From contig CM114274.1 of NCBI GenBank assembly GCA_050084515.1, positions 20,274,001-20,338,000 on the forward strand: a DNA stretch of 64,000 nt, read 5' to 3'. The translations under genes and the position numbers were made by a program. The notes beneath the pieces were generated by a model. It worked only from the letters and a program-made list of their open reading frames with translations, was not told the DNA's origin and did no database searches. Below are positions 13,801-26,150 of this stretch, piece after piece (position 1 is the stretch's first letter; every line of letters begins with the position of its first letter). This stretch comes from Blasia pusilla (taxonomy: Eukaryota; Marchantiophyta; Marchantiopsida; Blasiales).

Positions 13801-16800
13801 CACACTACCATAGTGAAACAAGTAAAAAGCGTCCAGAGTATGCACCCATGCAGCTTTCAAGTAACCAGCAGTCCACTGATACGTCCCCCTGGGGAAGAGC
13901 TCAAGTCATGATTTGGCAGACTTGCTACTTGCATAAGCTCCCATTCCTATCCCTTAGACTGTCCTGGGCTAATTTAACCTCAATTATTTAGTCCAATATC
14001 CTGGAACCCAAACTCAAGTCCAGTTGAAAGTTACATGTAAGTGTCCCTACATATTGTATGTCAAGTGTGGACTGATCTAAATGTTCCAACAAGGTTAGCT
14101 ATTTAAAAGTAGAGATTTTCTGTTAGGAAATAAAAAGAAGAGCCTTACTACTTTCTTCACTGATATGGTAAAACTCTAATCTCTGTTTGCTGATACGCCT
14201 ACACGTGTTCGATTAGATGAGCGGTAGGGCTGGGCGTCGGGGTAAGGATGAGAAGGGTATCTGCATCATCATGATTGACGAGCAGGTAAACTGCTGTGAC
14301 TGTATGGAGCTGGGTTTTTCTTGAAGTTCAGGAGTTATGACCTCGTCATAGACTGTTTCACAAATGAGTTCATGGATATTACAAAGCAAGATTTTTTCGG
14401 TTGAAGAATGTCCAGGTCATGGCCTTTTTATGATTGGTCATTGGAAAATATACACTAAATGTGAAACTACAGGCATTCATGTGTGATCAGTGTTCCTGAT
14501 AGTGAGAATGTAAACTCTACCTTCCTCTAACCCCAGTTGTTGATTGATTTTAGATGGAAATGAATATATGCAAAGAGATGATTACTGGAAAACCGGCGCC
14601 ACTTGTGAGCACTTTCAGACTGAGTTACTATACTCTCCTGAATCTCATGAGCCGTGCAGAGGGCCAGTTCAATGCCGAGCATGTCATCAGGAATTCATTC
14701 CATCAGTTTCAACATGATAAGGTCTGCCTCATCTTTCTCTGTGATAGCTTCTCGTGAGGTATTCTAAATGTGGAATGATGTGCATTTGGAGTATGTACAG
14801 GTGTATTGAAGTCAATAGTCAGAATATCTATTTCGAGAATGTTCTCAGAATTTTCTTTCAGAGAGTAGAGCTGTTCATGGATCATAGTGATGTAGAACTT
14901 ACATGGAACCACCACAAATGATCTAGAGAGGATTCTGGCATTGTAACCTATAAGGCTAACCTGTTATTCTAGCTATGGGTTCACAAAACAAATATTTTTA
15001 AGTGTAACTGTATACTGAAGTGTGGTACAGCTGTGGATTGCAGTTTAGAGTTTAGAGTACAGGTTAAACTTTCCCCATAATTTTAATTTTGTGCTTGAGA
15101 GCTTTTGGAACCTGCATTCAAAGAGGGCACAAATGGATGGAGTATGGTTGTGAAACTTCTATGGAAGCATGAGGAAGATTGTAGAGAGAAGTCTGCTACA
15201 TTCTATTGGTTCAAACCTTCTCTTTGAGTTTATGACTGACAAAACATAACAAGTTTAACTGGTACCATGTCTTGGTGCCCTTTTATAGGCCTTGCCGGAG
15301 GTAGAGGTTCAAATAGCAAAGCTTGAAGCGGAAGCCTGTAAAATTGATGGATCAGGACAGGTATGTACCTCAATTCACTGCAAGTTATGATTAATCTGTC
15401 AGACAATATACATACATAACCAGAAGATAGGTGTATTGTTTAAGAATATCAGAGTTTCTCTACAACCTAGCTGTTACAAGCACACTTAGTGCAATAGCAA
15501 CCACTCAGGTTAGATTGTAGAGGAAAGCACTAGACAACCTATACCGCCAGACTACCTAGCATCCTCAAGCACACTTAGTGCAATAGCAACCACTCAGGTT
15601 AGCAGCAGTAGACACCTCAATAGCAACCACTCAGGTTAGTACTACTAGTCACCTTGCATCACAAGACTCACTGAACCCCTCGGGTCAGCAGACCTCTCAG
15701 TCTGTAAGCAGCAGCACACTCAGTGCTTAACACACTGAACTACTGAGTTCAGAAGCACAATCCACGCAGGTAAGCAAAGCACACTCAGTGCTGCTCAATC
15801 AGCTCCTCAGCTCAGAGAGTTGTGTACGAAAAGGTGTAAGAGAATGTAATTTCGCAGGGCACCCTCAGAGGGTTATATACAACCAAGAGAATGAGTTTCT
15901 AGGTTTTAGGGTTTTAGGGTTAGGGCCTGCCGCCCACAGTAATTCCTAGAATTACTGAGGTAAATCTATAGTAACAAGGAATTATTATTTACTGTGGTAA
16001 AACACTAAGTTACTATAGTAATTCTATCAGTTACTTTTCACTATAGTAAACTCCAAGTTACTATGTTTTACAACATATTGTGTACCTCTTGTCTGATCAG
16101 TTGTTTGAACATGTGCAGGAAGCAATGGTTGAGTATCACGAGCTGAGATTGAACTTGACACAACTGGAAAAGAAGATGATGGCTGAGGTCCTTCGGCCTG
16201 AACGAAGTCTCATGTTTCTGCAGCCTGGCCGCTTGGTACTTGATTAACACGACTTAAGATTGATGACGGTTTCTTTTGTTCAAGAGAAGACAGTTTCTGG
16301 AAGTCGGAGAGCTCCTGACCTGCAAATCTCAATGACCTTCCCCAAGAATTTTAGCGTTCATGCATCACATTCTCATACTTGGTGCCACCTCTATATACAA
16401 GAAGTTCATTGACTCCATCACTTGATATTGTCTAGGTGGTCTTATTATTTCAATGCAATCTGTAGGTGAAAGTTCGTGATGGGGGAGAAGAATGGGGTTG
16501 GGGGGTGGTGGTGAATGTTGTGAAGAAGCCCCTTGTTTCGCAAAGTACTGTGCCCTCTGCCGTTCTGTCTGCACCTTCGTCCAGCTTCTATATTGTAGAC
16601 ACTCTTCTGCATTGTGGTTCTGGCTTGTTACAAGAAGGTCCTCGACCTAAACCAAGACCATGTCCACCAGGAGGAAAAGGAGAAATGCATGTGGTGAGTT
16701 TCTGTTGGCTGTCTACATCAAATTGTATTGCATCCTCAGAAAAATATTTGTAGTGTTTCTTTCTGTGTAGTCCCTGACTGTCACTTGCTTAGATTGGCTG

Positions 16801-19800
16801 TCTTCAATTCTCAGTGGTTTCCTCTTTTCAGCTTCTTAGCTTAATTTTCATGACCTATGAAGCTAACAGTATCTGGTAATAATGGATTTCGTGCGCAGGT
16901 ACCTGTTCAAATGTCATTGATATGTGCAATCAGTGCATTAAGAGTGGCTGTGCCAGGGGATTTACGACCTGCAGAGGCTCGACAGAGTATCCTTTTGGCT
17001 GTTCAAGAGCTGGAAAGGCGTTTTCCTGATGGCTTGCCAAAGCTGGATCCAATTGAAGTGAGTTTCATGCTGGGTTCATTTGTGGTAGTGGGCATTGATT
17101 TGACACTCCCTTGTCTGGTTTGTGTTGGGAAAATACATCATATTGTGGTTCTGAGACAGGGAAGGTATGAATTTACATCCCTAGACCTTGGTCAGGGGTA
17201 AGCAGAGCTCATTTCCTGTGTCAGTGCTTTGCTCAGTATAATCTATCAAAATAAGGTAAAGTAGTAGTGCGGAGGCTAACTTCTTAGCTGCTGGGGTGCT
17301 GACTTTAAACTTGGTTGTACTTCAAATTTCCGAGTTTTGGTTGAATCTCTAATCACTTGTGACAGAATGTCTTTCACACTGCAGAGAGAAATGTGCTAGA
17401 TTCGTGTCAGAAGCATTGAGAGTTTTTTGTAGGAAATAAGCCCATTTGCTTCTTACATGAAGCGTGAAGAAGTGTTATGAGTAGTTTGTAATGAAGTAAT
17501 ACTTCAGTCATGGCTTGAAAGTTACTTGAACGTCTATTATAGGTGCTTGGCCTTGGTAGTATAATATAAAAACTTTTATTTAGATGTCAGAAAGTGGGTG
17601 CACAAACGCTGAGTGGCTAATACAGAGGCGTGTTCCTAGAGACAGTTTACCCATCAAATTAGATCCTTGTATGAAACAGAAAGTTTATCATGTGTATCCA
17701 AAGTATTTTGATCGGAAACTCCTCCTTGTGCAGGACATGGGCATTCATGATGAAGATTTTGCAAAGATAGTGAAAGAAATTGAGCAGGAAGAGGAGAAGC
17801 TGATAGCCCATCCTTTATTCAATGTATGTCCTTCTTCCTTGATGTGTGGCCTTTATTAGTAATAGTTTATCAGTCAAAATTGAACAACTAGACTGTGCAC
17901 ATGTGCACATGTAGGTTAGCCAAAACATCGACTCTTCTGCAGAAATGACTGAACTGTGTTTGAACCTCTGTGTATGATTCTGAACTTTAGTCAGAGAAAG
18001 AAGCAGGTTGCCATGCAGACTTTCAAAGGAAGGCAGAGCTTTATGCTGAGGCCCAGAAATTAAAGTCAAAGATGTGTGATTCACAGGTAAATTTGTCCAA
18101 GTTGTTCCTGAAGGATTCTGAGAAGGATACTGCTTAGCACAGAGGTTTGCAGCCTGGTCGTTCTTTCTCCATGTCTGATTTAGTGAAAGCTCGTCTCCAC
18201 TGTGAGGTTGCTTATTTGAAAAATTTCATACGGTAAAGAGTTTGATGGTGATTAAGACTAGGAGCTACACTTTTGCTTTTTCCATGCAGTTGCACAAGTT
18301 TAGGGAAGAGTTGCACAACCGATCAAGAGTCTTGAAACGCTTAGGGCACACGAATTCAGATGGAGTTGTACAGCTAAAGGGACGTGCGGCATGTCTCATT
18401 GACACTGCAGAGGAGCTCCTGGTTACAGAATTGATGTTCAATGGTAATTTATGTTCTCGATGTCTGTAAGCTACATCATAATAGTCACTCATGGGCAAAT
18501 TTTGTTAGAAAAGATTTTCCATCTTATTAAAGAAATGATTTGTGTTCTTATTCTAACTTTGGAGTGTACCTTGTCAACAGGTCTTTTTAGTGATCTCGAT
18601 CATCATCAGATTGTTGCTGTAACAAGCTGCTTTCTACCAACTGACAAAACGTCTGAGCAAGTCCACCTGAAAAATGAACTGGCATGGCCACTTCGTCAAC
18701 TCCAGGAGGCAGCGAAACACATAGCTGAGGTGAGCAGGATGGATGCTTGGTACTCTCCTGTTCTGATCTCTGATGAGAAGATTCTGATTAATGATTGGAA
18801 GTTCTAGGAAGATGTCACTTTTAGCTGTGAGTAGGTACATTTGAGATTGTGAACGCACACAGTGACTAAATTTATGTGCAATCCATGGGTCACATGATTG
18901 GACATGTGAATTGGAGGTCTGTTTGGCGCTTTACAGGAAACCTGAAGCATTAATTGGATTTTGGTTCTGATTTGTTTTATTCTAATCCTGATGCAAGGTG
19001 CAACGAGAATGCAAATTGGAGGTGGATGTTGAAAACTATGTGGCTTCATTTCGGCCTTCTCTTATGGATGTTATGTATAGCTGGTCCAAGGTTAGTAGCC
19101 AGTGAATTTAGCCGTCAAGACTTTTTGGTTCAATAGATCTGTGGGGCAATGTCCAGTAAATAATACTGTACTTTTGTCCAGTAGTTTTAGATATTATTTT
19201 TTCAGCCTGCAGCTTGCTTGAAGATCAGATTCCTCATTGAATGAGGTTAACTTTCTAATTTTAGCTCTCTCTAATTTTGGAGGTTAACATCATTACACAG
19301 AAGTTCTCCTAACCTGTTCAGTTAATTGGATTCATAACTTAAGTCAATCAAGTCTGTGTTATTCAGGGTGCAAAGTTTTCAGAAATATGTGAGATGACCG
19401 ACATATTTGAGGGTAGTATCATTCGTTCAGCACGAAGACTGGACGAGTTCTTGAACCAGGTATGCTACTTATTTATTTGTACCGGTTTTTATATGGTTAC
19501 TCGCAGTTTTGTCTTCTGAAGGTATTACCAGAAAGTGGTAGTCTCTTTCTGTGGTCTAGATAATTGGGAATTGGAAGAACCGTGTAGACCATACTGGATC
19601 TACAATTATTCAAGGCAAAGAATTGTCATATCTTCTAAGTGATTATTTTCGATATCATTGACATATATAGAGTGTTTGGGAAGTTGTGTGAAGCCGGAAA
19701 TTCGCAAATCGTTACCAGATTTAGACAGTGTAAATTGTTCATAAAAAGTTGCTGCTGAGTGTGGTTATCTTCCTGCTTTTTTTCATGAATGTGCTTAAAG

Positions 19801-20037
19801 CTTGTGATGAATGCATGTATTTATTTGGAGGAAGTTGGGTCTATTTAGTTATCTGCAAATGTAGAAGATTTGTTGACAGTATTCTTTTGCTGAAATCATC
19901 CATCATTACTGGTACCTTGACTCTAGTTACGGGGGGCTGCACGAGCAATAGGAGATGCAGATTTGGAGAAGAAGTTTGAGGCAGGAAGTGAGAGCATACG
20001 GCGTGGTATTGTGTTCGCCAATTCTTTGTACTTGTAG
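10842..20037 (+). CDS. HEN2: Ski2-like exosome RNA helicase, MTR4/HEN2 type (16 exons)
   Basis: This DExH-box 3'-5' RNA helicase unwinds RNA for the nuclear exosome; HEN2 is the plant nucleoplasmic form. Exons: 10842-11867, 11992-12306, 13117-13221, 14217-14285, 14554-14721, 15289-15360, 16119-16235, 16466-16693, 16899-17057, 17734-17823, 17991-18086, 18290-18443, 18581-18729, 18998-19090, 19367-19459 and 19927-20037. All introns are GT-AG and the joined frame has no stop, giving 1,014 residues, close to the ~990 usual for the family. Visible motifs are Walker [10 protein letters not shown] (99-107), DEIH (191-194), SATMSN (222-227), [10 protein letters not shown], and [10 protein letters not shown] (482-491). 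These are followed by the KOW/arch region ([12 protein letters not shown]) and the DSHCT region, ending in ANSLYL. A Gly/Arg-rich insert (303-333) sits between the RecA domains. I favour HEN2 over MTR4 from remembered sequence character; the subfamily needs a tree. Confidence 0.95.
15478..15640 (+). repeat. intron minisatellite-like repeats
   Basis: Inside helicase intron 6, a ~35-base unit (CACACTTAGTGCAATAGCAA then CCACTCAGGTTAG) occurs at 15478 and 15567. A partial copy lies at 15618, and looser CACTCAGTGC/CTCAGGTTAG derivatives run on to about 15810. Confidence 0.8.
15900..15926 (+). repeat. short interstitial telomere-like tract
   Basis: Two TTTTAGGG units are followed by TTAGGG in helicase intron 6. 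This resembles the plant telomere repeat TTTAGGG (a telo-box cluster on the other strand). It is too short to call a fusion point. Confidence 0.55.
15927..16075. repeat. AT-rich self-complementary segment in intron 6
   Basis: The stretch repeats TTACTATAG/CTATAGTAA words in both orientations, including TTACTATAGTAA. It could form stems, so it may be a small inserted element. I could not identify its ends or a target duplication. Confidence 0.4.
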
Positions 20038-22061
20038 AGAACTTTGCTAGAAGATGTTACCCTATAGGCTACTTTTTGAAAGGCCTCTATGGTAAAACAC
20101 AGGCTCCTCCACTCAAGGCAATCACTGTATCCTGTGCTTTCCATGTACAGTACCCAATCATGGACTTTTCAATTTTTTCCCCTGCATAGTAGCCCCATAT
20201 ACTCTGGTAGGAACATATTCATTCTTGATTACATCCAAGTCACCTTTGAGAGTAGAAGGCAGTGCGCCCGATTAGAGCTGCAGTGGGAATAAGCCTAAAG
20301 TTGTAACTCACATTCTTAAGGATGTGTTACCAGTGATGCTTTTAAGCTGTGCAAGAATGGTAGAGCTTTGAGTTACTGGCTACAAACATGTATTAAAATC
20401 AGAGGAGTTATGCTGCAAGAGAAGGCAGAAATACACAATACTCTTGTTTGGTCCTTAGCTGTTCCATGAAACATGGGAAGATTAGGTTTCATGAAAAGCT
20501 GCTTCTGTAAGGATGAAGTATAAGTGTTCACATTGAGAATATCTAATTTTGCAGTTTTTTGAGTCAGTAGTTTTGACTGCCAGCAGTATGCACTTCTAAA
20601 GTCAACAACTACGACCGAATAAGGGGTTACTCAACTGATGGGCAAGTCACAGACAATATGGGGTCCGATGATCAAGTGGCTGATGCTGTTACTTGGTCAA
20701 TACTTCTTCTTTTTAGTGGTGTCTAAAACATGTAATTCAATTTGGGATTTGTTGCAGCAAGGACCTTTCTTCCTGTCAGTAAGGTTTGTAACCATGGGAA
20801 TAGTTCATGATATGTAACCAGTAAGTGGGGAATATTGTTGCAATGAACTCACCTGTGGTTGTGCTTATCCAAAAGCCTCAGAGGATTGGAGAGTGAGATA
20901 ACTCTTACGACCATTTATATTGCAGTTTCAAAGACTGGAAGCTTGCACATTTTAGAAACCAAGTGGTTTCGTTTGTCAGTACAGTTAATGAACTCACCTG
21001 TGGATGTACTCATCCAAAAGCCACTGAGGATTGGAGAGCTAGATAACGCTTACGACAATTGATCTTGCAGTTTCAAAGACTAGAAGCTTGCAGATTTTAG
21101 AAACCAAGTGGGGGGGTTCTTTGTCAGTACAGTTAACCTTCACCAATGAAAGGGAGCTTCCTTTGTTGTGACGGCATAGGTATGTTACAAGTGTGAATGG
21201 TGACCAGAGGTAGGGTTTCATCTGTCATAGTCGCGAAAATGTATGGGTAGGATATAGCAAGTGTCTCAGATGAAAGTTGGTTGCGCAGTCCTGCAGGTCC
21301 ATGAGTGGGTTGTAACTGCAGGTGTGTTCTTAGACGTCATCTCATTGTCTGAATGAAGATAAGCTTGATTCATATACTATAGACATATCGGTTCCAAACC
21401 AGCCAACTATCAACTTTTATTTCCATAGAGTTCAATACAGTTGAGTTCAAGGGTATGGTTTCCTATTTCAGTGGTTCACAAGGTTCATATGATATGGTGA
21501 ATCCCATCCTGCCAAGAATGAGACCCTATTTTTATGTGCACAATATGTACGAGGAGGATTGAAATGCTAAGGGGCATGCAGTCTGCAGTAATATAGGAAG
21601 CTAATTTGTGAGCAATGACTGAAGCATTCTAAAGCTCTGTAGAGTCCCAAGTGTGCAGTGATGTGGCAGCCACGATACAAGAGATGCAGGTAATTTCTTT
21701 CCCAATTTTCTTCTTTGGATGTACTTCCTCTCACCTTGAGCAGACTCCCCTCAATCATCCTTTGCATGTTATCAGATTTGTCACTTTTAAGTGTTGCATG
21801 CCTTTCAAATGAGACAAACTACACTACGATGCTGAGATAGTGTGATCATCCTCCCTTTGTTTCATTGTTCAGTTCTGACGACCTAGAATACTTGAGGTAC
21901 ATCACCAATCCGTCTTTCACCCTGTGATTGGAGACTCAGGACTAAAACTGAAACGCATATATTTAATGCCCAGGTTGAATTGTTTACAATGCGCAGCGCT
22001 TTGATTTGATTGTAGAGTATGACCAAATTATAGAGCAACTGCTAAGTATGATAGGCAAGCA
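20038..22061. other. 3' flank of the helicase gene and intergenic DNA
   Basis: The helicase 3' untranslated region begins here. No coding region is supported. The tandem duplication at 20842-21137 is listed separately. Confidence 0.5.
20842..21137 (+). repeat. ~145-bp tandem duplication
   Basis: Two adjacent copies start AATGAACTCACCTGTGG at 20842 and 20987 and both end GTCAGTACAGTTAA. They differ by scattered substitutions, so the duplication is not very recent. Confidence 0.9.
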
Positions 22062-22415
22062 GTGATAGGAGGTGTTGGGACATCGTCGGCTTCTATGAAG
22101 CTAGAAACCAAGATTAATCAGTTTGATATGGAGTTTGTGGCAAACCACATGGAATTCCACTTCTTTGTCAACTATCTCATCTTTGGATATGATGCTAAGA
22201 AAACTGTACATCAGGGCTGTGAATCTATGTGCTCATCGCTCAATGTTGCTCTCTATGTTCCGGGAATCACTTCTAGGTTAGTCTCTGCTAAAAGTATGCT
22301 CTCTTTTTCGAATTTTCTATCAAGGATGGCAGTCAGAAATATGCCATTTGTTTTGAGATGTTGTAGTGGAGATTGTAGATATGAGCCGATTGTGTGCTTG
22401 CAGGTTAAGTTATGA
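22062..22415 (+). pseudogene. possible Copia-type polyprotein fragment
   Basis: A 117-codon open frame contains NVALYVPGITSRLVSAKSM. This resembles the segment after the protease in Ty1/Copia polyproteins (NVLYVPG..NLLSV pattern). No catalytic residues, zinc knuckle or integrase are visible around it. The call rests on one motif and is tentative. Confidence 0.3.
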
Positions 22416-25400
22416 GATAGTATTAGTAGAGGCGTCTTTGGATGAATTTTACCCTAGAAAATTAGACCCAACGCTGAGTCTAGGTGCAGAGTTCTGAGAG
22501 GGAGACAGACTAATGAGGACATTTGTAGGAACATTCACTATGAGATTGCTTCACTTGAGCGTTAGCATGGAGTAGCACATGTAGTGAGTGGAATTTCAAT
22601 GCATGTAGTGAGTGGACAAATCTCTGAGTCTATAAGTTCCATCCTCTTTCTCGGTGCACTTAGTTAGGGAGCTGTCTTCCACATCTCAACTTCCTCAAAG
22701 ACCAATCAAATATCCTAGTCTATGTCAAAGGGCCTACCCTAATCTATGCTAAGAGATGGACACCAACTGCTAAGAGATGTACACCAACTTACAATTTGAG
22801 GTGCTAGCATACCATTTTATCTCTCTCTGCCCAGCTTTTCAGATTGTAGAACTTTAATGTCATAGCACGATTGGTCAGAAATAGTTAGAAATAGAATGGT
22901 GTTCTTGGCAATGTCTCAAAGACACATGTATGGGTTGTGAAAAATGAGAAATCCATTTGATATTAACGACATAGGTAAATCTCTTAGGAAAGGAAGTTCC
23001 ATTTAGTAAAGGATTGTTCCCATGACTAGTGCATCGCCTATAGGCAATATGATTGAAGCAGGTATATTAAATAAAAGGTGCTTTTGTTTTGAAGATTTGC
23101 TAAAAAACGAAATGCGAGATGTAATTAAGTCTCACAGAAAAAAAGCAGAACCTAGTAGGTTACATTCAAGAAAGAAACGGAGAATGTTTTTATCCATGTC
23201 GTAAATGAAAACGAACACACATTTTGTTTCGTCAGGAAATAGTTTATGAAAAAGGGCAACATTTTCAAATCAATTGTTTGTCCCAAGGGTGGAGTTTTAT
23301 ACGTAATTGTATACTGATAAAATACAATTACGTAGTTAAAATTAAACTTTTATCATTTGGACACCAATAGCGTACATAGGGACTTTTATTGGTGAAAGAA
23401 ATGAACATTTTATTTGTACCCGCGCGTATGTTAAGAGCCTTCTTGTATTCATGGCAGATTGGAAGGCAATCAACAAGTAATTATACGTACCATTCCTGAT
23501 AATTTTAAATAATAAATTTCCATAAGCACAGCATTTGAGGGAAAGAAATTATGAATAATATGAATACAATTATTGTATGTACTCAGATGTTGGCCCGTCT
23601 TTAATTATTAAAATAACCATGAAACCAATTGAGAATATGAGATTCAATTTAGATTGGTACACTAGTAACTAAATTTCCAATGCATTCCATGAGTTCTGTT
23701 TTGAATGGTCTTCGAACATACCGGTATGATACGATTGAAAATGAAATGGAGGTTATGGAAGAACATGTCAAAAGATGGTTACCGGATAGGAAGATTGGGA
23801 GTACAGAAAATAAGAACGATAATAGAAATTTGGATGGAAAACCCATAGGGATAGAAAGGAGGAGGGCATAGACAGCTGAAAACCTGCGTGTCAAAATTGG
23901 CCCTGAAGAGATAGAAGGGGATCTCCCCTCCTTCACGACCAAACCCACCAACAGCATAGACAATATCAACAACACCTAGAGAACTATGGCTACTACTAAG
24001 TGGGCCTCTAGCATTGGTGCCTCCAACCGCCTGAGCCCGTCGCAAAAGCCCATTTGTTTGGGCACGATGTAAAACTTTGAAGATCCGTTGCCTATAATAA
24101 AGAATCGCAGTGGCTAAGGACAACCAATTTCTCGATTGGAGATGAAGACATAAGGAAATTGTAATTGATATGTTTTGGAACCGATTAAGAAAATAAATTT
24201 GGGTAGAATTTTCATAAAGAAAGGGTAGGAAAAGAAAAATCCATACAGAAAGGGCCTATCATGGGTGAGTGTATTTTTGTGATAAATAATTTTTTTTCTC
24301 AATGTTTAAGGTGGGGATAATTTTCCCATATATTTGGGACTCAAGTTCTCGTGCTTTTTAGATTTCGAATATTTTCCACACATACTCCTTAATTGAAATA
24401 GATTGAACTCATATTTTACATTTGAGGAAGTGGAAAAACCCTCCTTAGTTTTGAGGTTAAGTTAGTGATTCATGATCCCTCTCCCAAATTTTCCTATAGA
24501 ATAAGAAGAAAATTGTTATGTTCTCCATTGGAATGTGTTAGAAGAGAAAAAAAAAAAACGATTTTGGTTATCATGACATGAATAATAGTCTGTAATGATA
24601 ACTACCAATCTTCAATAATTCATACTTCAATGTTAGAGTCCTTACTAAGGGGAATGTCTTTTTGAATTGTCCACTTAGTACATGGATCTTCTATTCATTT
24701 AGTGATTAGTATTCTTTTCTCTTCATGAGAAAGTAATGAAATAAACACTTTTTTATTTCATTTTAAGAGTGGAATAAAACTAATGATCTATGAAAGGAAG
24801 TAAACTATTTAAGGCCAGATTTTTTAGAGCTTCCGAAGTACTCTCTCAAATCTTTTTGGAACCACAACTCAACTTCATGCCTCTTTTAATTTTCCAAGGT
24901 AAGTTCAAGCCTCTCATAATTTTCTTATTTTGATTGGAATATGAACAAGAAACGTAACATTTGTTGATTTTTTCTTTAAAACTAGGATTTTTTAATTTAT
25001 TGAATGAATGAATTCTTGCATTCATGAAAAATTATTTTCAAAATACTCATCTATACTAAGAGAATTATAAATACTACTATTATTGATTAATAAGAAAAAA
25101 TAATGAGATAATAATAATAAATAAAGCAAATATTTTATTTTTTATTCAAAATTAGGATGAGAAGAAGTGGTATAATTAATGAAGAATGGGCATTATTATT
25201 TTTATGATGGAGTGATATACTTATTATCGATAGGGTAGGGTATTATTTCAACCTTTGTTAAGGAGTGAGATGTTATTTCAAATCTTATACCCGATTGAGA
25301 AATTATTTCAAGTTTTACTAAAAAGCAGAAATATGTAAGGAGATGAGATGTCTACTCCTTTAAGAAATTGGAAGAATGGATGGATTTGGCGAAGATGATT

Positions 25401-26150
25401 TCCAATTACTTTTACAAAAATTCTCCTTTTCATACATTAGATGGGCATACTAACATCACCATCTATATTAAAATGGACGACCTTATATGTAAATAAGACA
25501 AAACAGATTCATGTTCTATTTTTTTCACTTAGTCTCATTAGATTGGTCGAGAGAATGAATTTGAATGGAAGGAAAAAATATTTTAGTTAAATAATATTAC
25601 TTTAATTAATTTATATCTCAAATGATAATCTTTTAAAATATCTCATTATATACCCTAGGTATAGAATAAGACAAATAGAAGGATGATTAGAAAAAAGATC
25701 AAAAAAATCATAATTTTGTCTCTTAATTCATACTTGATGGGACGGGAAAATGAAATTTAACGGAGAAAGAATAGAAAATTTTTAAATTTTTTTGAAGGAT
25801 GAAATTATTTAGGGAAGTGGAATATCATTTAAATTTTAATTGAAGAGTGTAATTACCTAGAAGGATGGAATATCATTACTCTTCTAACATACAAGAAAAT
25901 AGGAATTTTATTTAATTTTTGAAATGGAAAATATAATTATTTTGTATAATAATCATGTTAATTCATAATAGATATTTTGGAAAAGGAAAATGAATTTGAA
26001 TGTATAAGGGAAGTTATTTCATGCATTCAAATTAATTATAATTACGGCCCCTATACACATGTGACAAATTAGGTCCCTCTTAGGGACGGCTCCACGTTCT
26101 CCTTCTTCCATCTCGCAAGATAGAGCATACAATAGAGCAAACCGTCACTA
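22416..26150. other. gene-free DNA including an AT-rich island
   Basis: No gene is supported. From about 22900, and strongly from 24100 to 26050, the DNA is much richer in A and T than the rest of the window, with many homopolymer runs and short words such as TTATTTCAA and GGAATATCATT. Open frames are short and show no domains. Composition returns to normal near 26050. Confidence 0.6.

Noticed and set aside
23649-24123. Minus-strand frames of 108 and 114 codons in the AT-rich region
   Set aside because: They overlap in different frames, have no recognisable domain, and cannot be assigned to any organelle gene by eye.
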